Source of the DNA: an uncultured Paracoccaceae bacterium
GTDB taxonomy: Bacteria > Pseudomonadota > Alphaproteobacteria > Rhodobacterales > Rhodobacteraceae
DNA: 29,270 bases
NCBI GenBank assembly: GCA_937132145.1
Contig: CAKZNY010000139.1
Span: forward strand, 1 to 29,270
Direction of reading: 5' to 3'
Shown: positions 8,005 through 16,308 of the stretch, one piece after another
How the letters are laid out: each line of letters opens with the position of its first letter
Numbering within the stretch: position 1 is the first letter of the stretch
The notes under the pieces: generated by a model
Told to the model about the DNA's origin: nothing
What the model saw: the letters and a program-made list of their open reading frames with translations, nothing else
The model's database searches: none
Position numbers and translations under genes: made by a program

Positions 8005-9465
8005 ATGAGTATCTCAAACGCTATGAATAATGCATATTCAGGCCTGTCTGCGATGTCACGTTCAGCCGAAACAGTATCTAACAACGTATCGAATGCACTG
8101 ACTGAAGGGTACAGCCGCCAACAAGTTGAATACGCGGCAACGGTTTTAGGCAATCAAGGCAGTGGCGTTCGAATAGAAGGAATAACACGAAGTGAGGATG
8201 TGTTAGCCACACGGTTACGGCGGAATGCGGCAGCGGATTTCGCCAATACATCCACTAAGGCAGACGCGCTGGCTAGATTGGCTGATGCGTTGGGTGAGCC
8301 CGGGGATGCGGGCGCTTTGGCTGTGCAATATGCTGCATTTGAAGACGCACTGTCTATGGCTATTAGCGCGCCGGATTCGGTTGCGCTTCAGCAGGGAATT
8401 TTGCTTAGCGCAAAGAGACTCGCAACTACGTTTAACCAGATATCGACCGAAGTTAACCGTGTGCGTATTGATGCCGACGCTAGCATTGCAAAGAATGTGA
8501 ATGTGGTTAATGCCTCGTTAAAGCAGATTGAGTCCTTAAACGCAGAGATCAGGATGCTTTCAATGTCCGGACGAAATGTTTCGGCATTGGAAGATCAGCG
8601 ACAAAGCGCAGTTGATCGTGTGAATGTTATTATTCCGATTAGACAGACAAAGGTCGACAATGGCGAGATCGCGATCTTTTCACAAGGTGGCGCGGTATTA
8701 CTGAACGGCTCGGCAAGAACATTGGAATTTACGCAAACGTATCTGATTGCACCCAGCATGACGCTCGCATCAGGTGCATTGTCGGGCTTATACATCAATG
8801 GAAAGCCAATTGATGTTGGCATTTTCGGGCGGGAAATAGAGGGGGGCTCATTATCCGCGAGCTTCTTGGTTCGGGATTCAATCGCACCCGAATTTCAAAC
8901 TCGCCTAGACGCACTTTCTGTTGACTTAATCGAGAGGCTCCAGAATTCGTCCGTTGATCCAACGTTGATGGCTGGTGATGCCGGATTATTTACGGATGCA
9001 GGGGGGTTCTATAGCCCTATAAACGAGATTGGAATTAGCGGCCGCATATCCGTGAACGCGTTGGTAGACCCTGCAAACGGAGGAGATATCTGGCGATTGC
9101 GTGACGGTATTGGCGCGCTAACGCAAGGAGCTGTGGGTGAAAGCGGACAACTAATTCGCTTGGTAAACGCAATGGGGGACATTAAGCCAGCATCCGCAAA
9201 CTTGGGGCTGGCGATTGCCATGAGCGGCGCAGGCTTTGCGGAAGAGATCACATCATTTTGGGCGTCGGAATCCTCCAGAACAGATCAAGATAATGCTTAT
9301 AAACAGAGCGTGTACTCCCTTCTTCGCACAGAAGAACTGCACGCCACCGGCGTTGATATAGATAAAGAAATGCAGTCGTTGCTAATTATCGAGCAGGCAT
9401 ATGCCGCCAACGCACGCGTGATTTCTGTTCTTGATGGATTAATGAAAAAGTTATTGGAGATATAA
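8005..9465 (+). CDS. flgK: Hook-filament junction protein FlgK (HAP1)
   Basis: Hook-associated protein 1, which joins hook to filament; 486 aa. The N terminus is typical (SISNAMNNAYSGLSAMSRSAETVSNNVSNALTEGYSRQQV), and the C terminus carries the polymerisation helix with GVDIDKEMQSLLIIEQAYAANARVISVLDGLMKKLL. The central part has long alpha-helical and beta segments of the D1-D3 type. TAAGGAG lies 9 nt before the ATG at 8005. It is followed by flgL with one base between stop and start, so the junction proteins are translated together. Confidence 0.93.
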   Translation: MSISNAMNNAYSGLSAMSRSAETVSNNVSNALTEGYSRQQVEYAATVLGNQGSGVRIEGITRSEDVLATRLRRNAAADFANTSTKADALARLADALGEPGDAGALAVQYAAFEDALSMAISAPDSVALQQGILLSAKRLATTFNQISTEVNRVRIDADASIAKNVNVVNASLKQIESLNAEIRMLSMSGRNVSALEDQRQSAVDRVNVIIPIRQTKVDNGEIAIFSQGGAVLLNGSARTLEFTQTYLIAPSMTLASGALSGLYINGKPIDVGIFGREIEGGSLSASFLVRDSIAPEFQTRLDALSVDLIERLQNSSVDPTLMAGDAGLFTDAGGFYSPINEIGISGRISVNALVDPANGGDIWRLRDGIGALTQGAVGESGQLIRLVNAMGDIKPASANLGLAIAMSGAGFAEEITSFWASESSRTDQDNAYKQSVYSLLRTEELHATGVDIDKEMQSLLIIEQAYAANARVISVLDGLMKKLLEI

Positions 9466-9466
9466 A

Positions 9467-10477
9467 ATGATTACCATCGGGCAATCGGACCTTGCTGGCG
9501 CAATGAAACTCGCGGAACAAAACACGCGCATAAAAATGGCTTTGGGGGTTGCAGGCGGTGAACTTTCAACCGGTATGAAGGCCAATCTGCTCGAGGCGAC
9601 AGCTGGTGATCTGGGCAAGTTGTTTGCAATTGACCGGACGCTTTCTCGGCTACGCTCGGAAACTGATGCGATTCAGTTGGCAGGTGGAAAATCTGCGCTA
9701 GCACAGATAGCTCTCGGGAATATCCACGAGAACCTGGTTGATTTTGGGCCTCAACTTTTATCCGCAGTCGAGCGCGGGGATACACAATCTTCCATACTTA
9801 TCGCTCGCGATGCCCGACAAGCGTTGGGGGCGGTGGTCACGGCATTAAACGTTCGTTATGGGCGGCACAGCATTTTCGCGGGGGCCGCGCTGGATCAACT
9901 AGCGATTGCCCCTTCTGACGTGATCATCAGCGACATCTCTGCCATCGTAGCCGGTGCTGCGGATTCCACAGCGGCGTTGACTGCCATCGATGACTATTTT
10001 TTTAGTCCAACGGGTGGATTTGAAACTAACGTATTCTTGGGCGCGACACAGAACGCTCCGCCCTTTCGCGATGAGAACGGCGAAATTATCGAGTATGCAC
10101 AAAGGGCGGATTCATTCGGGATTCGTAATGCTATACGGGCACTTACAATTGCAGCAGTTGCGGCTGACGCGCCGAATTTCCTAGGCACTTCTGATCAGGT
10201 TGATCTGCTTCGGGAGGCTGGAACTTCTGCTATTGCCGCCACTGATGAACTCATCACCCTTAGAGCAACACTTGGGTTTGCAGAGGGCAGAATTGAGAAC
10301 GCGGAAGCGCGAAATCTATCGATGAGCGGTGTTTTTGAGTTGGAGAGGTCCGCGATGATTGCGATAGACCCGTACGAGACGGCAACGAAGTTCGAGGCTT
10401 TGCAAGTTCAGCTGCAGACAATTTATACAATTACGGCCCGCCTATCGGGGTTACCACTAATGAACTTTTTGAGGTGA
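9467..10477 (+). CDS. flgL: Hook-filament junction protein FlgL (flagellin family)
   Basis: Hook-associated protein 3, a flagellin-like protein; 336 aa. The N-terminal helices (residues 1-150) and the C-terminal helix region (roughly 260-330, with the LRATLGFAEGRIENAEARN segment and a final YETATKFEALQVQLQTIYTITARLSGLPLMNFL) match the coiled-coil ends of flagellin/FlgL. Position directly after flgK separates it from flagellin itself. One nucleotide separates the flgK stop from the ATG at 9467, and GGAGAT sits 6 nt upstream within flgK. Confidence 0.9.
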   Translation: MITIGQSDLAGAMKLAEQNTRIKMALGVAGGELSTGMKANLLEATAGDLGKLFAIDRTLSRLRSETDAIQLAGGKSALAQIALGNIHENLVDFGPQLLSAVERGDTQSSILIARDARQALGAVVTALNVRYGRHSIFAGAALDQLAIAPSDVIISDISAIVAGAADSTAALTAIDDYFFSPTGGFETNVFLGATQNAPPFRDENGEIIEYAQRADSFGIRNAIRALTIAAVAADAPNFLGTSDQVDLLREAGTSAIAATDELITLRATLGFAEGRIENAEARNLSMSGVFELERSAMIAIDPYETATKFEALQVQLQTIYTITARLSGLPLMNFLR

Positions 10478-10480
10478 TAC

Positions 10481-11602
10481 GTGAATTTTTTAAAAATACT
10501 GGGATATATTCCGTTAATATTTGCCATGCTTCTTGGGCCGTCCATTTCTTTTGGGGCAGTGGTCAGGATTAAAGATCTGGTGGAATACGACGGCGTTCGC
10601 GGCAATGCTCTTGTCGGTTATGGGTTGGTGGTTGGTTTGAACGGAACGGGTGATGGCCTTCGCAATTCACCGTTCACCGAAGAGGCGCTCGCGAATTTGC
10701 TAGAGCGCTTGGGTATTAATGTGGCTGGCGAACAATTTCGTCCGAAGAATGTTGCGGCAGTACTTGTGACGGCCAATTTGCCGGCTTTTGCACGTGCTGG
10801 CGGGCAAATAGATGTCACCGTATCGGCCATTGGTGATTCAAAAAGTTTGAGGGGCGGGACATTGATAATGACCCCGTTGAGTGCGGCAGACGGAAATATA
10901 TATGCGGTCGCGCAAGGCTCGTTGATTGCTGGCGGCGTTTCTGTGTCGGGCGCGGCTGCGGAGGTGGTAAGAGGCGTTCCAACGTCGGCGGTTATTCCAG
11001 CTGGCGCACGTGTGGAGCGCGAGGTTGACTTTGTTTTGTCGGATATGCGGGAAATGCGAATAGCACTACGGAATCCGGATTTCACAACGGCCCTTCGAAT
11101 TGAGCAAGCGATTAATAATGTTTTCGGCAAACAAATAGCGACGATGATGGATTCCGGCACCGTGCGACTTGATATTCAAAAATCCGGTGCACCCAGCCCA
11201 GCCCACTTGATAAGTATGCTGGAAAATATCGAAGTGGTTACCTCACAAAAGGCCAGAGTTGTTGTTGATCAAAGGTCCGGAACGATTGTGTTGAGTGATA
11301 ACGTCCGCATTTCCCGTGTGGCTATATCGCAAGGAAACCTGACTTTGCGGGTCAAAGAGGCGCCGTTGGTGGTACAGCCAAATCCGTTTTCCCAATCTGG
11401 CGAAGCGATTGTGGTTCCCCGTACGGAAGTTGATATCGAAGAAGAACCCGGCATTGGATTGGCATTGGTCGATGATGCGGTTTCTTTGCCGGAAGTTATC
11501 GAAGGATTAAACGCGCTGGGCGTTTCTCCGCAGGACATGATCGATATTTTGAAGGCCATCAAGGCTGTCGGTGCGCTTCATGCGGAATTTATTGTCCAGT
11601 AA
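10481..11602 (+). CDS. flgI: Flagellar P-ring protein FlgI
   Basis: Periplasmic P-ring component that acts as a bushing for the rod; 373 aa. It begins with a Sec signal peptide of about 23 residues (MNFLKILGYIPLIFAML then LGPSISFGA), followed by the diagnostic RIKDLVEYDGVRGNALVGYG and LNGTGDG. The C terminus EGLNALGVSPQDMIDILKAIKAVGALHAEFIVQ is the family signature. The start codon is GTG at 10481, with GAGGTGA overlapping the flgL stop and ending 3 nt upstream. It ends this flagellar transcription unit and converges on regB, with 21 bp between and no visible hairpin terminator. Confidence 0.95.
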   Translation: MNFLKILGYIPLIFAMLLGPSISFGAVVRIKDLVEYDGVRGNALVGYGLVVGLNGTGDGLRNSPFTEEALANLLERLGINVAGEQFRPKNVAAVLVTANLPAFARAGGQIDVTVSAIGDSKSLRGGTLIMTPLSAADGNIYAVAQGSLIAGGVSVSGAAAEVVRGVPTSAVIPAGARVEREVDFVLSDMREMRIALRNPDFTTALRIEQAINNVFGKQIATMMDSGTVRLDIQKSGAPSPAHLISMLENIEVVTSQKARVVVDQRSGTIVLSDNVRISRVAISQGNLTLRVKEAPLVVQPNPFSQSGEAIVVPRTEVDIEEEPGIGLALVDDAVSLPEVIEGLNALGVSPQDMIDILKAIKAVGALHAEFIVQ

Positions 11603-11623
11603 AATATGTCAGCACCATGCAGG

Positions 11624-13048
11624 TTAGTCGAATTTCGGGTTTTCACCAAGGGCGCCGCGTACGGTGGATTTCGTGGCCTCAATGTCCGATCTACGCCAGA
11701 CGACCTCGACGATGGCACCTGTTGGGCGTGCAAATTCGGGAGGGCCGGGGGGTGACATGGGCCGCTTTCCCGGCGCTTCAGATCCATTTGCAAATGTCAG
11801 GCGGGCGCCGGTCCTTTCCAAGAGAGTTTTTGCAATGAATAGCCCCAGCCCCATGCCCTCGTATTCTGGCCGCGCAGATTGCGCTTTTTGCTTGTCAGTC
11901 CGTTTGCGAACGAACGGGTCACCGATTTTTCCAATCAGGTCCGGCGGATATCCCATCCCGTCATCGCCGACATGAATTCGCAGTTCTTTCTCGTCCCAAT
12001 CAATATCGATCCACACGCGGGCGGCGGCAAAATCTACGGCGTTTTGAACGAGATTTCGAAGACCGTGAATGATTTCCGGATGTCTGGGGACCTCTGGCTG
12101 GTCGGGGACGAGTTCGGTTTGCAAGGCGCCATCAATTCGGATCATGATCATTTTTCCACGATCCATATGGGGTGCTGCGGCTTCTTCGACCACGGCAGAA
12201 ATCGGGGCGTGGTGTAAATGTGTGTCGTCTTTACCGGTCCGGCCCATGTCGCGCAAAATATCACGACAACGGTCGGCCTGAGTGCCGATAAGTTTTGCGT
12301 CGTCATAAAGATGCGGATGATCCTCCAGCTCGTCGGCCAGTTCTGCGGCCACCAACTTTATGGTAGCCAATGGTGTTCCAAGTTCATGGGCAGCGGCGGC
12401 GACGACTCCGTCTAAGGCACTCAGGCGTTGTTCGCGACCCAATGCGAGTTGAGTTGCCGTTAAGGCTTCGGACATAGAGAATGTCTCTTCTGTGACGCGG
12501 TGTGCGTAGGCTGCCAAGAAAACGCCGGTCGTGACTAGCGACGCCCAAGTGCCGTAAATTAGTAAGTTTGGCAGCTGTATCAACTCGCCGGACAACGTGG
12601 TTAACGGTATGTAAAACACCACCAGCAGCGATATTAGAGAGATAAAAACCAGACCGATGATGACGGTTGCCCGTAATGTCAGCGCTGCTGCCGAGACTAT
12701 GACGGGTGCTAACATCAGGAAAACAAAGGGATTTGATAGCCCGCCTGTTAAAGACACAAGGAAAGCTAGCTGGAAAAGGTCAAACAGCAACGTCAGCATT
12801 GCGTTTCTTTCCGACAAGCGGTTGTTGGCGGGGAAAATGGCGGTTACAACTATGTTGAATGCGACCGAAACACCTAATGCGCTCGCGCAGAGGTCAAGTC
12901 TTAGGTCGATTTCGAGAAAACGGGTGGCGATAATTATTGCGCCTAATTGGCCCGCAATTGCCAGCCAACGCAAAAGTATAAGTGTGCGCAGGCGAAGCCA
13001 TTTGCTGCGTGCGGTGCTGTTAAAGAGATTTAAAGGTGTGTCAAACAT
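11624..13048 (-). CDS. regB: Redox sensor histidine kinase RegB/PrrB
   Basis: Membrane histidine kinase of the RegB/PrrB/ActS family, which senses respiratory state through quinone and a redox-active cysteine and controls RegA; 474 aa. Six membrane segments span about residues 20-182. The ubiquinone-binding heptapeptide GGLSNPF is present at 102-108. The H-box AAAAHELGTPLATI has the phosphoacceptor His221, and a Cys in ADRCRDIL (C261) matches the regulatory cysteine of RegB. N-box NLVQNAVDF lies at 332-340, with ATPase motifs GDDGMGYP and GMGLGLF after it. It is divergent from regA, with 189 bp between them. The last 50 residues are Pro/Gly-rich and less conserved. Confidence 0.95.
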   Translation of the reverse strand: MFDTPLNLFNSTARSKWLRLRTLILLRWLAIAGQLGAIIIATRFLEIDLRLDLCASALGVSVAFNIVVTAIFPANNRLSERNAMLTLLFDLFQLAFLVSLTGGLSNPFVFLMLAPVIVSAAALTLRATVIIGLVFISLISLLVVFYIPLTTLSGELIQLPNLLIYGTWASLVTTGVFLAAYAHRVTEETFSMSEALTATQLALGREQRLSALDGVVAAAAHELGTPLATIKLVAAELADELEDHPHLYDDAKLIGTQADRCRDILRDMGRTGKDDTHLHHAPISAVVEEAAAPHMDRGKMIMIRIDGALQTELVPDQPEVPRHPEIIHGLRNLVQNAVDFAAARVWIDIDWDEKELRIHVGDDGMGYPPDLIGKIGDPFVRKRTDKQKAQSARPEYEGMGLGLFIAKTLLERTGARLTFANGSEAPGKRPMSPPGPPEFARPTGAIVEVVWRRSDIEATKSTVRGALGENPKFD

Positions 13049-13132
13049 TATACATGGTTATCAGGCGGGACTTGCGCATCCAATAGAAAATGCGATTGCG
13101 GTATTTTTGGTTGTAACATTTCCCCTGAGATC

Positions 13133-13149
13133 GCGGCCGATCAGGTCGC
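13133..13149. promoter_or_regulatory. Possible RegA/PrrA binding site between regB and regA
   Basis: GCGGC-N7-GTCGC, an imperfect inverted repeat of the kind bound by RegA/PrrA/RegR regulators, which recognise GCGGC and GTCGC-type half-sites at variable spacing. It lies 85 bp from the regB start and 89 bp from the regA start, so it could serve autoregulation of both genes. This rests on pattern only. Confidence 0.3.
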
Positions 13150-13191
13150 CTGCTATGTCGATATGCTGCAACGCTGGACATAAAGCCGCAG

Positions 13192-13218
13192 TTCCATTAC
13201 TACATTAGGAGAATGGAA
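13192..13218 (+). promoter_or_regulatory. Perfect inverted repeat directly upstream of regA
   Basis: TTCCATT-N13-AATGGAA, 7-bp arms with no mismatch, ending 19 nt before the regA ATG and just ahead of its AAGGGG ribosome binding site. It could be an operator or an RNA stem in the regA leader. Neither arm matches a regulator motif I recognise. Confidence 0.35.
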
Positions 13219-13237
13219 TATAATAAAGGGGACTACG

Positions 13238-13792
13238 ATGGCGGATAACAAGCTGCAAGAAATCGGTGAAGATAATTCACTGCTACTTCTAGACGATGAC
13301 GAACCGTTTCTTCGCCGACTAGCGCGTGCAATGGAAAAGCGCGGGTTTAACGTGACCGCAGCCCAAAGCATTGCAGAGGGAAAGGGCGCGATTGCTAACA
13401 AGCCGGCCGCATACGCTGTGGTTGATTTGCGCCTTGAGGATGGAAACGGCCTTGATGTCGTGGAAATGCTGCGTGAAAAACGCCCGGATGCGCGAATTGT
13501 TGTTCTTACCGGATATGGCGCGATTGCAACGGCTGTTGCTGCGGTGAAAATTGGCGCAACGGATTATTTGTCTAAGCCAGCAGATGCGAATGACATTATG
13601 AACGCGTTGCTTGCTCGGCCTGAAAACAAACCTCCGCCCCCTGAAAACCCAATGTCGGCTGACCGTGTGCGTTGGGAACACATCCAGCGTGTGTTTGAAC
13701 TTTGCGATCGTAATGTTTCCGAAACCGCGCGTCGTTTGAGCATGCATCGCCGTACATTGCAGCGGATACTGGCGAAACGCAGCCCACGTTGA
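13238..13792 (+). CDS. regA: Redox response regulator RegA/PrrA
   Basis: Global redox response regulator paired with RegB; in Rhodobacter it controls respiration, photosynthesis and fixation genes, including petABC. It is 184 aa, the usual length. The receiver domain has acidic residues at 19-21 (LLLDDDE), phosphoacceptor D63 (VVDLRL), T91 (VLTGYG) and K113 (LSKPAD). The Pro-rich linker PPPPENP spans 133-139, then a Fis-type helix-turn-helix at about 147-180 (VFELCDRNVSETARRLSMHRRTLQRIL). The ATG at 13238 has AAGGGG 7 nt upstream. In Rhodobacter a SenC/PrrC copper-chaperone gene lies between regB and regA; it is absent here. Confidence 0.96.
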   Translation: MADNKLQEIGEDNSLLLLDDDEPFLRRLARAMEKRGFNVTAAQSIAEGKGAIANKPAAYAVVDLRLEDGNGLDVVEMLREKRPDARIVVLTGYGAIATAVAAVKIGATDYLSKPADANDIMNALLARPENKPPPPENPMSADRVRWEHIQRVFELCDRNVSETARRLSMHRRTLQRILAKRSPR

Positions 13793-13794
13793 AT

Positions 13795-14241
13795 TTACCG
13801 CAACTGGCGCAGGGCTTCGGCGACTGCAATACCTGCGGACATCGCTACATTTAACGATCTGCCGCCGCCGGGCATTGGAATAAGCACGGCGGCGTCGGCG
13901 CGTGCGTGCACCTCGGCTGGAACACCGGCACTTTCACGACCCATCAGAATTGTATCGCCATCTTGAAACTGAAAATCCCACAGTGGGGTGGCGCCTTCGG
14001 TTGTCATCAACACAATGCGCCCGGCGGGCTTATCCAAAAGATACGAATCCCACGAGTTATGTCGCGTAATATCCGCTAAATCCGTATAATCCATTGCCGA
14101 TCTGCGTAGAGCTTTTACGGAAAAAGGGAATCCGCACGGCTCGATCACGTCTATCGGGGTGGCAAAGCACGCGCTTAGGCGAATCATGCTGCCCAAATTA
14201 AGAGCGATATCTGGCTGATAGCTGGCTAATCTGACATTCAT
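13795..14241 (-). CDS. trmL: tRNA (cytidine/uridine-2'-O)-methyltransferase TrmL-type (SPOUT)
   Basis: SPOUT-fold methyltransferase of the TrmL family, which 2'-O-methylates the wobble base at position 34 of tRNA-Leu; 148 aa. Visible motifs are YQPDIALNLGSMIRLSACF (motif 1), TILMGRESAGVP (motif 2) and IPMPGGGRSLNVAMSAGIAVAEAL (motif 3, SAM knot). The start is the ATG at 14241; the frame extends to 14406 upstream, but that part has no family resemblance and would overlap the petA leader and the petA start. The Shine-Dalgarno match (AAGG) is poor and lies very close to the start. It is divergent from petA and ends 2 nt after regA. Adjacency to petABC is a common rhodobacterial arrangement. Confidence 0.88.
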   Translation of the reverse strand: MNVRLASYQPDIALNLGSMIRLSACFATPIDVIEPCGFPFSVKALRRSAMDYTDLADITRHNSWDSYLLDKPAGRIVLMTTEGATPLWDFQFQDGDTILMGRESAGVPAEVHARADAAVLIPMPGGGRSLNVAMSAGIAVAEALRQLR

Positions 14242-14270
14242 ACCTTGAAAAATACCTTTAAGTAACAAGT

Positions 14271-14286
14271 GCGGCGCAAAGTCCGC
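14271..14286. promoter_or_regulatory. GCGG-N8-CCGC repeat, possible RegA site upstream of petA
   Basis: GCGGC-GCAAA-GTCCGC differs by one inserted C from the GCGGC-N5-GTCGC pattern associated with RegA-type regulators. It lies in the trmL-petA intergenic region, where redox control of petABC would be expected. Short and pattern-based only. Confidence 0.25.
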
Positions 14287-14302
14287 TGGACCCAAGGGGA
14301 TT

Positions 14303-14318
14303 GCGGGTGTATTCCCGC
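14303..14318. promoter_or_regulatory. Perfect inverted repeat 1 in the petA upstream region
   Basis: GCGGG-TGTATT-CCCGC, perfect 5-bp G/C arms with a 6-nt spacer. It could be an operator or an RNA hairpin; no T run follows, so it is not an intrinsic terminator. Confidence 0.35.
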
Positions 14319-14329
14319 TTCTAACGTAC

Positions 14330-14343
14330 CCACATTCTTGTGG
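14330..14343 (+). promoter_or_regulatory. Perfect inverted repeat 2 in the petA upstream region
   Basis: CCACA-TTCT-TGTGG, perfect 5-bp arms with a tetraloop-sized spacer, 11 nt after the first repeat. As RNA it forms a compact hairpin. Confidence 0.3.
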
Positions 14344-14358
14344 CCCTATGAATTTCTT

Positions 14359-14376
14359 TGCCTCAATTCCGAGGCA
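14359..14376 (+). promoter_or_regulatory. Perfect inverted repeat 3, hairpin just ahead of the petA ribosome binding site
   Basis: TGCCTC-AATTCC-GAGGCA, perfect 6-bp arms, extendable by one wobble pair. It ends 6 nt before the GAGGAG Shine-Dalgarno (14383-14388) of petA. The 5' arm contains CCTC, which could also pair with the GAGG of that Shine-Dalgarno, giving two competing folds. Confidence 0.4.
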
Positions 14377-14397
14377 GTTACTAGAGGAGAGCATCTT

Positions 14398-14958
14398 TTG
14401 TCTCACGTAGAAGACACAGGCTCGCGCCGAGACTTTCTTTATGTCGCCACAGCATCCGCCGGAGCAGTCGCTGCGGGCGCTGCCGTATGGCCGTTGATCA
14501 ACCAGATGAACCCGAGCGCAGATGTTCAGGCCCTCGCTTCGATCGAGGTTGATGTTTCCGACATGGAAGTAGGCACGCAGTTGACAGTAAAGTGGCGTGG
14601 CAAGCCGGTTTTTGTTCGTCGTCGCACTGCCGAAGAAATCGAAGCCGGTCGCGCAGTCGATCTAAACGATCTGGCCGACAACACGGCGCAAAACAATAAC
14701 CTCGACTCCGATGCCGACGGTTCCGATCAAAATCGCACGATGGATGAAGCGGGTGAATGGCTGGTCATGATCGGCGTGTGTACCCACCTTGGATGCGTTC
14801 CGCTTGGTGGTGCTTCGGGTGATTTTGGTGGGTGGTTCTGCCCATGCCACGGATCACATTACGATACAGCAGGCCGCATCCGTAAAGGACCAGCGCCGCT
14901 TAACCTTCTTGTGCCGAAGACAGCATTCCTGTCCGACACAGTTATCAAACTAGGCTGA
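14398..14958 (+). CDS. petA: Ubiquinol-cytochrome c reductase Rieske iron-sulfur subunit
   Basis: Rieske 2Fe-2S protein of the cytochrome bc1 complex, which takes the first electron from ubiquinol at the Qo site; 186 aa. A Tat-type N terminus ([11 protein letters not shown] at 9-19) leads into a single anchor helix that places the cluster domain in the periplasm. Cluster ligands are in CTHLGC (128-133) and CPCHGSHYD (148-156), and the structural GPAPLNL follows. The start is TTG at 14398, giving [13 protein letters not shown] as in relatives, with GAGGAG 9 nt upstream; the open frame to 14269 lies in the leader. The Asn/Asp-rich stretch at about 90-115 is the hydrophilic loop before the cluster domain. 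First gene of petABC. Confidence 0.95.
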   Translation: MSHVEDTGSRRDFLYVATASAGAVAAGAAVWPLINQMNPSADVQALASIEVDVSDMEVGTQLTVKWRGKPVFVRRRTAEEIEAGRAVDLNDLADNTAQNNNLDSDADGSDQNRTMDEAGEWLVMIGVCTHLGCVPLGGASGDFGGWFCPCHGSHYDTAGRIRKGPAPLNLLVPKTAFLSDTVIKLG

Positions 14959-14969
14959 GGGAAAAAACA

Positions 14970-16286
14970 ATGAGTGGTATCCCACACGATAAATACGAGC
15001 CGAAATCGCCCTTCGCGAAATGGCTTCACGTCCGTCTACCAATTGCAAGTCTTGTTTATGACACGCTGATGATTCCGACACCGAAAAACCTTAACTGGTG
15101 GTGGATTTGGGGCATTGTTTTGGCCTTCGCACTGGTTATGCAAATCATCACCGGTGTTATTCTGGCGATGCACTACACGCCAACGGCTGAGGGGGCATTT
15201 GCCTCGGTCGAGCATATCATGCGTAATGTAAATGGCGGTTGGGCCCTTCGGTATGTTCATATGAACGGCGCCTCGTTGTTCTTTATGGCTGTATACATCC
15301 ACATTTTCCGTGGCCTTTACTACGGTTCTTACAAAGCCCCACGCGAAATCACATGGATCATCGGTATGCTGATCTATCTTATGATGATGGCGACTGGCTT
15401 CCTGGGCTACGTTCTTCCATGGGGGCAGATGTCCTTCTGGGGTGCGACGGTTATCACCGGCCTGTTTGGCGCGATCCCGTTCATCGGCGAAGCAATCCAG
15501 ACTTGGTTGCTGGGTGGACCAGCGGTGGATAACGCCACGCTGAACCGCTTCTTCTCGCTTCACTATCTTCTACCGTTCGTGATTGTCGGCCTTGTTGTCG
15601 TTCACATGTGGGCGTTCCACACAACGGGCAACAACAACCCAACGGGTGTTGAAATTCGCCGTGGTTCGAAAGAAGAAGTCGAGAAAGATACGCTTCCGTT
15701 CTGGCCTTACTTTGTGATCAAAGACCTGTTCGCACTGGTTGTTGTTCTTGCGATTTTCGTGGCGGTTATCTGGACTATGCCGAACTACTTCGGGCATCCG
15801 GACAACTACATAATTGCCAACCCGCTGGTAACACCTACGCATATTGTTCCTGAATGGTACTACTTGCCGTTCTACGCAATCCTGCGTGCGTTTACTGCCG
15901 ACGTTGCAATCGTACAGTTGGTAAGCTGGGTCACCGGTGGCATTGTTGACGCGAAGTTCTTCGGCGTTATCGCAATGTTCGGATCGATCTTCGTCATGGC
16001 GCTGGTGCCTTGGCTGGATACAAGTCGTACACGCTCGGGCACGTATCGTCCGATGTTCAAGTACTTCTTCTGGCTTCTGGTTATCGACTTCATGGTACTG
16101 ATGTGGGCTGGCGCTATGCCTGCCGAGCCTCCGTATTCCATAATCTCGCTGATCGGTGCAGCCTACTGGTTCGGTTACTTCCTCATTATCTTGCCGGTTC
16201 TTGGCTTGGTCGAGAAAGCCAAAACGCCGCCTGCAACAATCGAAGAAGATTTCGATGCCCTCCACAAGCCCGATGCGGCTGAGTAA
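14970..16286 (+). CDS. petB: Cytochrome b of the bc1 complex
   Basis: Eight-helix cytochrome b, which carries haems bL and bH and both quinone sites; 438 aa, as in Rhodobacter. Visible features are the N-terminal [16 protein letters not shown], the second-helix His pair region (LAMHYTP and [12 protein letters not shown]), [19 protein letters not shown] in the cd loop, the fourth-helix His pair ([10 protein letters not shown] and [16 protein letters not shown]) and the Qo-site [13 protein letters not shown]. It is one polypeptide, so this is a true bc1 enzyme rather than a b6f-type split. It sits 11 bp after petA with GAGGGAAAAAAC before the ATG. Confidence 0.97.
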   Translation: MSGIPHDKYEPKSPFAKWLHVRLPIASLVYDTLMIPTPKNLNWWWIWGIVLAFALVMQIITGVILAMHYTPTAEGAFASVEHIMRNVNGGWALRYVHMNGASLFFMAVYIHIFRGLYYGSYKAPREITWIIGMLIYLMMMATGFLGYVLPWGQMSFWGATVITGLFGAIPFIGEAIQTWLLGGPAVDNATLNRFFSLHYLLPFVIVGLVVVHMWAFHTTGNNNPTGVEIRRGSKEEVEKDTLPFWPYFVIKDLFALVVVLAIFVAVIWTMPNYFGHPDNYIIANPLVTPTHIVPEWYYLPFYAILRAFTADVAIVQLVSWVTGGIVDAKFFGVIAMFGSIFVMALVPWLDTSRTRSGTYRPMFKYFFWLLVIDFMVLMWAGAMPAEPPYSIISLIGAAYWFGYFLIILPVLGLVEKAKTPPATIEEDFDALHKPDAAE

Positions 16287-16308
16287 GAGACGAAAAGGAA
16301 ATATAGTG

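Noticed and set aside
11603..11623. Terminator between the convergent flgI and regB genes
   Set aside because: The 21-bp gap has no hairpin or T run; no terminator can be supported.
13219..13224. Perfect TATAAT just ahead of regA
   Set aside because: It lies 13 nt before the ATG and beside the ribosome binding site with no -35 element upstream, so it is probably A/T-rich leader rather than a -10 box.
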